Assembly (NCBI RefSeq): GCF_014356525.2
Contig: NC_052508.1
Location: 63,979,417-64,043,416 of the forward strand
Source of the DNA: Nilaparvata lugens
Taxonomy: Eukaryota > Arthropoda > Insecta > Hemiptera > Delphacidae
Reading direction: 5' to 3'
Length of the DNA: 64,000 nucleotides
In this document: in pieces, positions 57,302 to 64,000 of the stretch
Position numbering within the stretch: the stretch's first letter is position 1
Layout: each line of letters starts with the position of its first letter
Notes under the pieces: generated by a model
Databases searched by the model: none
What the model saw: the letters and a program-made list of their open reading frames with translations, nothing else
Told to the model about the DNA's origin: nothing
Program-made: the position numbers and the translations under genes

Positions 57302-58352
57302 TTTCGCCCCACTTGGATGTAATGAGCTGGTTTACGTGCGTCATATGGGGGCCGAAAGTGATTGTTTTCTGACCAGGCCGGTAAAATTTTTACGGCCCTA
57401 GGGCTGTAAAATAACCTTGAAGTCAGCTGATTCTGATTTGATGTGAACTTGTTTACAAAATAGTTTATGAAACGGAATCAGTTTATGCTTCTAGAATTGA
57501 ATAAAGTTTTTGCAATAAGATACTATCATTTTATTTGGATGGATAAAATACAAATGAGATATTATATATAAACTATTCAAATTCAATTTTCAGAGTATAA
57601 TAGAATCTAACCTCAAACTTCCTAGTAAAGCGTTTGTCACGGAACATGGTGGATAAACGGAATCATTTTATGCTTCTAGAATTCAATAAAGTATTCTGTA
57701 ATAATATACTATCATTTTATTTAAATGAATAAAATACAGATAAGATATATATTATAAACTATTCAAATAATTAGATTTTCAGAGAAGGATAGAACGTCTA
57801 ACCTAAACTTCCATTGACATTCAGATCACATCAGATTGGCCAAATTTCAAGTGTGCTAAAACAGCTGATCAAAAACTTTTTCAAGTGTGATAAACCAGCT
57901 GATCAAAAACTTTTCATTATTTGTGTTTATCATTCAATAATTAAAACATTTATAATAATATCATCTTATTGTCATTTGGAAGAATAAAAAGTATAAACTC
58001 AACCTCTTACATAATTGAACATAATCTTTTAGGTTATTTAGACAAATCAGAATAAAAAATAAAAATACTTGGACAATTTCTTGATATTCATTCAGATTAC
58101 CTCAGATTTGCTAGAGCTATGACCTTCCACTTTTGCTTTCGGAAGTGCTTATAGTAGACAATGAGAATACTTATTAGTCTCATATATATATTGTTTATTT
58201 TTCAGTGTGGCGAAAAATAACGTTCGCACCAAGGGCAAAAATGTATTTCCGGCTCTCAATCTTTTCTAGTCCTCGGCCTACGGCCTCCGACTTAAAAACC
58301 GATTTCGAGCCGGAAATATCTCATTTTCGGCCCTAGGTGCGAAATATACTAT
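57302..58352 (-). mobile_element. Hairpin-ended element E, copy 3 (inverted)
   Basis: On the minus strand it starts ATAGTATATTTCGCACC at 58352, has hairpin H1 (58205-58352) and ends in the right module shared with copy 1 (CAGCCCTAGGGCCGTAAAA, GACCAGGCCGG, CCAGCTCATTACATCCAAG), with GTGGGGCGA in place of GTGTGGCGA. The interior differs from copies 1 and 2 and includes an internal ~184-bp duplication. Confidence 0.6.
57475..57815 (+). repeat. ~184-bp tandem duplication inside element E3
   Basis: TTTATGCTTCTAGAATTGAA and ATACTATCATTTTATTTGGA in 57475-57655 recur at 57659-57815 with scattered changes. Two further short CAGCTGATCAAAAACTTTT copies lie at 57864 and 57897. Confidence 0.8.
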
Positions 58353-59649
58353 TGTAAGTAATATAAAGGAGAAATAAGAGAGAGAAAAAATGAAATACGA
58401 ACAAGAAGAGGCATTGGAGATGAATGAGAACAGGAAGAAGGAGAAAATAGCGAAGGAGAAGGTGGCGGAGGAGAGCGATGATTACAGGAGAAAGATAGGA
58501 GGAATAAAGAAGAAAGACAACGGGGGGAGGAGAGAAGTGAGAGAAGTAGAAGAAGAAGAAGAAGTAGACTAAGAAGGGTATTAGGAGAGGAAGGAGACAA
58601 AATAAGATGTGATAAGGAGATAGAGTGACAGTCCTTAACAGAGGAATAATATATAACATGAGAGGAAGAGCATTTAGAAGAAGGAAAAGACAAAATAGAA
58701 TGGTATATGGTTCCCAAGAGAAGAATCTATAACATAATTGGGTTAAGATGAATCTCTTAGTGGTGTGTCAAATATCAAATAATATCATCCTCCTGCTTCT
58801 CCACCTTCTCCCACCTCACAGAGAAGATGAAAGAAGAAATCCTTCTTTTTTCCCACCTTCTCTCATCCTACTCCGCTTCAGTAACTAGAAGAAGAAGCAA
58901 AAAACGGACAAGAAAAATCCACAGAAAGGTGCACAACTTACGACTCTGACAAAGGTGCCGATTTTGAAAACGTGGATTTCAAAATCGAAGGTCTTTGATT
59001 TCTTTTTCCGTGGTTCACAGGTAGCCTATCTGTATGGCTGCTGGCTAATAGTGTTGTCCTTGTCCATATACCTTTTTTATCACTTTCTTTCTGCCAACAG
59101 ATTTCTCTAATTGGATCGCATTCCTCTTTTATTCATCTCTCTTTTTTCTTCTACAACTTCTTCTTCTTCATCCTTTTCTTTTCTGGTAGCCACTGCAAGA
59201 AGTAATAAAACAGTAGCTGTTGAGTGCGAGCAAAAATACAGTAATGTGGTACAGAATAAAACTCGGCTTATCTTTATTATTCCAGATAACAAGCTAAAAC
59301 TAGCTCCTAGCACTTTATTATGGTAGGACTGTACTTTTTATCACCATTCCAAAAAAAATCGCTTCAAAAGCAGAGCACGATGGTGAGTTCTATGTTGGTT
59401 GTTGGATGATTCCAATCAAAATGTGACACCTTGTCCAATATATTAATATTTAGATTCAGTGTGCCAAAAAGTAAAGTAATAAAAACGGGTATACGGGATT
59501 TCGACAGGAGATTTTTTTCAACAGGTGGGAAACTTGATATTTGAAGTCAATAATATTATATGTTTTGTAGTGATATGATTCTCGATCCTGCCATTGAATC
59601 TGCAACATGATGATGATGATGATGATTGATGATGATTAATGTTGATAAT
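58353..59649. other. Spacer, purine-biased start
   Basis: 58390-58640 is purine-rich and gives antisense pseudo-frames. An ATG run lies at 59606-59640. No gene is supported. Confidence 0.3.
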
Positions 59650-59866
59650 GACATGATGATAAAAAATAATAATAATATCGTGTGACCTGGCTGGCTCAGG
59701 TCTGGTGTCAGAGTTTTCAGGTCGCAACTGATCAATTTCAGGGCCTCTGACATGACCTAACGACTGCTTTTTAGGCAGCCGGGACCGACGGCTTAACGTG
59801 TCCATCCAAAACACGGGAGTGGCCCGAGAAAAATATCTTGCCCCGGCTGGGATTCGACATGATGAT
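59650..59866 (-). mobile_element. tRNA-derived SINE family 2, copy 2, with 11-bp TSD
   Basis: Element 59661-59855 is flanked by perfect GACATGATGAT (59650-59660, 59856-59866). It reads on the minus strand from just inside a B-box region (CCAGCCGGGGCAAG) through CGTTAAGCCGTCGGTCCCGG and GAAAACTCTGACACCAGACC to a TATTATTATTTTTTA tail. Slightly more 5'-truncated than the copy at 12033. Confidence 0.85.
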
Positions 59867-60670
59867 GATATGCAAAGCTCGAGCATTTTGTCATCTTTTC
59901 ACGATACTAGTGTTTTTCTCAGTTACAAGTACTTGTTTACTAGTATCAGTCACAAGTCTTGTGGAAACTAATCTTGACTCTTGTTTCATTCCAATTTCCA
60001 CTGAAATATCTTTGTATTCTCCTTCTTTCTCCATATATCCTCTTCCTTCACTCTCTCTTATTCCACTTCTCCTTTTCAATGATGAGGCAGTAAGTCACTT
60101 TACGAGCGTGCGCACATCAACCGATCATAATTCATGTAATTTTGAAACAAAATCCGCCGCTAATAACGTCAAAACTGTAATAAAGCTAGTCGTTAAACGC
60201 GCCACAATAGAAATATTTACTTTTCTTCTGTTGTTTCTACAGCTGCTGCTGAGACAATTGAAATCAAGTCATTAGTGCTTCTGTGGTAGACTGGTCGGTA
60301 ATTGGGGTTGCAGTACAACAGAAAATCGAGAAAGACAGTAGAAAAGGAAGAAGATGGGAACAGGAGATGCAGAAAAATTAGTAGGGAATTATGATGGAGA
60401 AGTGAATAGAATAAAATAAGGTCACTTTTATTTCTTGACGTGGTAGAGTTTGGACAGTGATGAACAGAAGGAGGGAGAGAAGTGAAAAGAAGAAAGGTAG
60501 GAGAATGATGAGCACAAGGATGAGAAGAAGAAAGAGAAGTAGTGAAAGAGGAAATAGAATGTGGTCTAATAGTAATTCTCAACAGAAAACTCAAGACGAT
60601 CGAATTATACGAATGTGTTTTCATTATTGATTCATTATTGAAGTTATTCATATTGATCAATATAATTTTG
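59867..60670. other. Spacer
   Basis: 60300-60560 is purine-rich. The 145-codon plus-strand frame (59838-60275) begins inside the SINE duplication and has no recognisable domain, so it is not called. Confidence 0.3.
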
Positions 60671-60936
60671 ACTCTCAATAAAAAAATAAATTCGTATGGC
60701 TTTTGTTGGTGGGGAGTTCCCTTTCGGGAATGTTCCACCGCCTGAATATATAATTTAAGCCGTCAATGGGACTAACGACTGTCATACTTCAGCCGGGACC
60801 GACAGTTTAACGTGCCCATCCGATAACACGGGAGTGATCTGGTTAAAAAACTTTTGGTAATGAGAGGGGTTCGAACCCGGGATCTCTATGCTGCTACGCA
60901 AGCACTCTATCCACTAGACCACGGATCACTCTCAAT
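60671..60936 (-). mobile_element. tRNA-derived SINE family 1, full length, with 9-bp TSD
   Basis: Element 60680-60927 is flanked by ACTCTCAAT (60671-60679, 60928-60936). On the minus strand it starts with a tRNA-like head holding a pol III A box (TGGTCTAGTGG, 60911-60921) and B box (GGGTTCGAACCC, 60868-60879), then a central block (ATCGGATGGGCACGTTAAAC, CGGTCCCGGCTGAAGTATGA) and a 3' module (CTCCCCACCAACAAAAGCCA) ending A-rich. Confidence 0.9.
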
Positions 60937-60947
60937 GAATACACAAC

Positions 60948-61241
60948 ATAGTACCATAGAGAAACAATAGCATGAGTAGATATCCCATGGTATAGGGCGT
61001 TTATGTCGCAAGTTTTACTGTTATCTCAAGCTGATAATCCACGTAGTTCTTTCCCGTGAAGCTTTATGACGCTGGTAGTCTCTCGTATTGTGCCGTTCAT
61101 ACAATCTTACACGGTCAAATCAGTAATAATCGACAATAATTGACAGTAATCGGCTTGAGATAACAGTGAAAGTTGCGACATAACATAAACGCCCTATACC
61201 ATGAGATATCTACTTACGCTATTGTTTCTCTATGATAGTAC
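60948..61241 (-). mobile_element. Foldback element family A, copy 3 (asymmetric)
   Basis: Element 60955-61234 with perfect 7-bp duplication ATAGTAC (60948-60954, 61235-61241). Shares arm deletion and centre orientation with copy 2. It lies 11 bp from the SINE end. Confidence 0.88.
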
Positions 61242-61375
61242 CATAGATTCATCCTGTTTAGTTAGTTTTTGGTCATCACCCTTTATCTGAGCTTATCTCT
61301 AGACTCAGTTGAACGGTTAGGATCCAATCAAGCCGGCCGGTTTTTTATTGCGTGAAATGCTGTGTCCAAGTGGAG

Positions 61376-61802
61376 GAGAAGAAGAAGCCTCTCGTGTTAA
61401 CCTGGATGAGGATGAGGAGGAGAAGGAGGAGGAGGAGGAGGAGGAAGAGATGAAGGAGGAAAGGGATGATTAGGTAATTACATAATTGGTGCTGCTGTTG
61501 TTGTTACATTACAGCCTTGTGTCGAAAAGCAAGGTCCACTGTCTGGAGAGTCTGCTAAGCGTGCGTGACCAAACGGCTAACATACAGAAGACACAAAAAA
61601 AGGATACGAACAAGAAGGAAAGGATGAAGAGGAAGAAGAAAAAGAAAAAGAAGAAAAAGAGAAGAAAGAGAAAAAGAAGTAGAAGAAGAGGACGACGAAG
61701 AAGAAGACGAAGAAGAAGACGAAGAAGAAGAAGAAGAAGAAGAAGAAGAAGAGAAGAAGAAGAAAGTAGAGAGAGAGAGAGAGAGAGTGAGAGGGAGAGA
61801 GA
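61376..61802 (+). repeat. GAG then GAA/GA purine tracts
   Basis: GAG-type units at 61402-61455, then a mixed spacer, then GAA-rich sequence at 61612-61762 turning into GA repeats before the SINE insertion at 61809. The plus-strand 110-codon frame is a composition artefact. Confidence 0.85.
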
Positions 61803-61808
61803 GAGTGA

Positions 61809-62058
61809 AAAAAAGTAAATTCTTATGTCTTTGGTTGGTGGTGACTCCCTCGCGGGAAGGTCCCTCCGCCTGAATATATAATTTAAGCCGTCAATGGGCC
61901 TTACGACTGTCATACTTCAGCCGGGACTGACAGTTTAACGTGCCCATCCGATAACACAAGAGTGATCTGGTTAAAAAACTTTTGGCTATGAGAGGGTTTG
62001 AACCCGGGATCTCTATGCTGCTAAGCAAGCATTCTATCCACTAGACCACGGATCACTC
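61809..62058 (-). mobile_element. tRNA-derived SINE family 1, second full-length copy
   Basis: A box TGGTCTAGTGG (62039-62049) and B box with one change (GGGTTCAAACCC) on the minus strand; body and tail as at 60680. It is inserted in a purine tract: GA/GAA repeats lie directly on both sides, and the target duplication is probably an AGAGAGAG stretch that cannot be delimited. Confidence 0.85.
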
Positions 62059-62079
62059 CAGAGAGAGATTGAGAGTGAA

Positions 62080-62432
<353 letters not shown>

Positions 62433-62860
62433 GAGGTGGTGAATAGAGACAGTAAGGATAACACACAGAAACGATGAACGAGGAATAAAGAAGAATTCAA
62501 AGGGATAAAAATAGGATGAAAAGAGCACGGAGTGGATATGAATTTCTTGTAGAACGGTTATGGATTTCAAGATTTGGATGATGATAAGCTTTGGATATGG
62601 ATAGAGATAGAGATGTTGAAAAGAAAATATGATGAAGAAGGGAAAAGTGACAGTTGAGGGAGTAGAAATTAAGTAGAACTAGATGATAGGGTAGGCTATA
62701 CTTTGGAGGAGAATAGAATGCATTGCACTGAAAAAAGTAGAATTGGGAAGCTGGAAATAGAGGGGTTATGTAAAATGGATTACAGTTGGTGAAGTGGGAG
62801 GAAGATGGAAAAACAGAGGATAAAGGGGTGATTTGTAGTGTATTTTTAGTGTAATATTAT
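62433..62860. other. Purine-biased spacer
   Basis: No gene or repeat recognised. Confidence 0.3.
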
Positions 62861-63401
62861 TTTTTCCTACAGTTACGTTGAAAAGTGGCCATTGCTGCAC
62901 TGATTACAGAACGCAAAGAATCACTTTTCCGCTCTAGTGCGGGAAAAATTTTTCTGCACTCCAGATTTGCAACATGGCAACGCAAAATACTTAGTAGGTT
63001 ATATGGAGCAACAGTGCAGCAAAATCAAAATGAAGTTGGTAACAGTGACTGCTGTGGCTGCTATAGTGAGCAGAGGTGCAACGAAGCACAACGCGCTAAT
63101 TATTATTCATTATATATTATAACCAAGGACAACGAGGACTTTAGGATTTTAGGATTAAGGTTTTTATCAATAATAAAATTACACAGAAAAACATTTGATG
63201 CATTTCAGGCAATTTTACCCATAATTACCCACTTTTCATATTCAATGGTAACTGTAGGAAAAACTTAATGTGAAATACGTGCGCAAAGTTCCTCTGCTGC
63301 ACTCAAGAAACCATTCCGCCCTCGCCTACGGCTCGGGCGTAAACGTTTCTTTCGGTGCAGCAAACTGACACTTTGCGCACTAGTTGCACAAATAACTATT
63401 T
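62861..63401 (+). mobile_element. Host repeat N, copy 2, uninterrupted
   Basis: Gives the pre-insertion order for the split copy at 541-3309. Begins TTTTTCCTACAGTTACG, repeats that motif inverted near 63242-63258, and ends in the hairpin CGCCCTCGCCTACGGCTCGG and ..GCACTAGTTGCACAAATAAC. A 128-codon frame (62885-63268) lacks an ATG (it opens at GTG), and the other copy is open in a different frame, so no protein is called. A ~110-bp segment (63118-63205) differs from copy 1. Confidence 0.7.
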
Positions 63402-63517
63402 TGTATCAGTAACTTATCTCCATTATTTTGACAATACTCTCCAATGATGTTCAATTTAGAGAGTCATGATCCATTAAAACGATCTATTGTATTTGATTAA
63501 CGTCTTCCTCTGAAGTT

Positions 63518-63736
63518 TATAGTGGGGTCCACGTTATAATGGCAGTGGATAAAGATAGAAGAATAGTGATGCCGATTCTCTGCATTAATTAGTTATAATT
63601 CTACACTGTCGAAAACATAATTGGCATAGTTGTGGACCTAGAAAAGGATAGTACCACCGGCTTTGTCAAATGATAGACAAGGATAGCAAAACCAAAGTTG
63701 ATCAAATACTGTCATTATAACGTGGACCTCACTATA
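63518..63736 (-). mobile_element. TA-flanked TIR element family C, copy 3
   Basis: TATAGTGGGGTCCACGTTAT..GTGGACCTCACTATA with the interior inverted relative to copies 1 and 2 (CCAAAGTTGATCAAATACTG near the right end). TIR about 27 bp. Confidence 0.85.
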
Positions 63737-64000
63737 CACGTCTAAACGTCATCTTCTCAAGTCCTCTGAAATCTAAAAATTTTTTTGTACACACCAGTCA
63801 CCAGTCTCCAAAAACAGAGAGATAGTGGAAGAGAAGGCTGGAATTGATCGAAGCAGAAGCAGTAACTACAGTCTTAAGATAAAGTAGCAGAAGCGATCAA
63901 AACCTTATATTTTCACGCTTCGATTGCGACGCAGTAGTCAATTGCTGCTGCTGCTGCTGCTTCCACTGCGCCGGCGCTGAATGCCACCAAAGAGGAAGAA
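63737..64000. other. Window end, GC-rich, possible gene edge
   Basis: From 63915 the sequence becomes CpG- and GC-richer, with seven GCT units (63942-63962) and CTGCGCCGGCGCTGAATGCC. This could be the edge of a promoter, 5' UTR or exon cut by the window. No frame can be assigned. Confidence 0.3.

Noticed and set aside
59838..60275. 145-codon plus-strand frame
   Set aside because: Starts within SINE family 2 and runs into pyrimidine-rich spacer; no domain.
60862..60925. Possible functional tRNA gene on the minus strand
   Set aside because: A and B boxes are present, but the sequence continues into a SINE body with TSDs and recurs at 61809.
61509..61913. Frame beginning MTVVRPIDGLNYIF (also at 18056)
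   Set aside because: It is the translated body of SINE family 1, not a protein gene.
62885..63268. 128-codon frame in repeat N
   Set aside because: Opens at GTG without an ATG and the other copy is open in a different register, so the frame is not conserved.

Overview
The window looks like gene-poor, AT-rich, intronic or intergenic DNA from an insect nuclear genome, most probably a planthopper-like hemipteran. This rests on a split C2H2 zinc-finger exon with splice sites, pol III SINEs, degenerate LINE 3' ends, foldback and TIR elements, satellites and very many GAA/TTC tracts. Several repeat families resemble ones I associate with delphacid planthoppers (Nilaparvata type). That species guess is memory-based and was not searched. 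There are no bacterial-style operons, phage, CRISPR arrays or intact long genes.

The only convincing host coding sequence is one 166-bp exon on the minus strand (28741-28906). It encodes two C2H2 zinc fingers and is bounded by a splice acceptor and donor. A 45-bp candidate micro-exon (13622-13666, minus) has compatible phase and good splice signals, so much of the window may be introns and flanks of one zinc-finger transcription-factor gene. Two decayed LINE ORF2 tails (32413-32984 and 52660-53280) are the only other protein-like sequences. Almost all other open frames are artefacts of low-complexity purine/pyrimidine tracts, minisatellites or SINEs.

Layout. 0.5-3.3 kb is a nested composite: a host repeat (second copy at 62.9-63.4 kb) split twice by elements that each start with the same 148-bp hairpin and end in GTGTGGCGA; a third such element lies inverted at 57.3-58.4 kb. 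4-13 kb has LINE tails, an inverted-repeat element, a 452-bp purine-rich duplication, a palindromic retroposon and a SINE. 15.3-15.5 kb is a CpG-rich, site-dense candidate regulatory region. 18-25 kb has SINE, Pro/His-coding minisatellite and satellite arrays. 26-32 kb has a foldback element, a SINE, the zinc-finger exon, a 21-bp minisatellite interrupted by TIR-element material, and LINE debris. 36-42 kb has the largest GAA tract, another palindromic retroposon, a 214-bp tandem array and a pair of inverted 24-bp minisatellites. 45-56 kb has foldback, TIR and tandem repeats, a 52-bp perfect palindrome and a second LINE remnant. 57-64 kb has more SINEs, a foldback element and long GAA/GA tracts.

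The best candidates for something under-described are: (1) a small retroposon whose RNA would be almost entirely one hairpin, present three times with 12-13 bp target duplications and an A-rich 3' end; (2) the modular hairpin elements sharing termini but not interiors; (3) a foldback family with perfect 7-bp target duplications in all three copies; and (4) three SINE families that exchange central and 3' modules.
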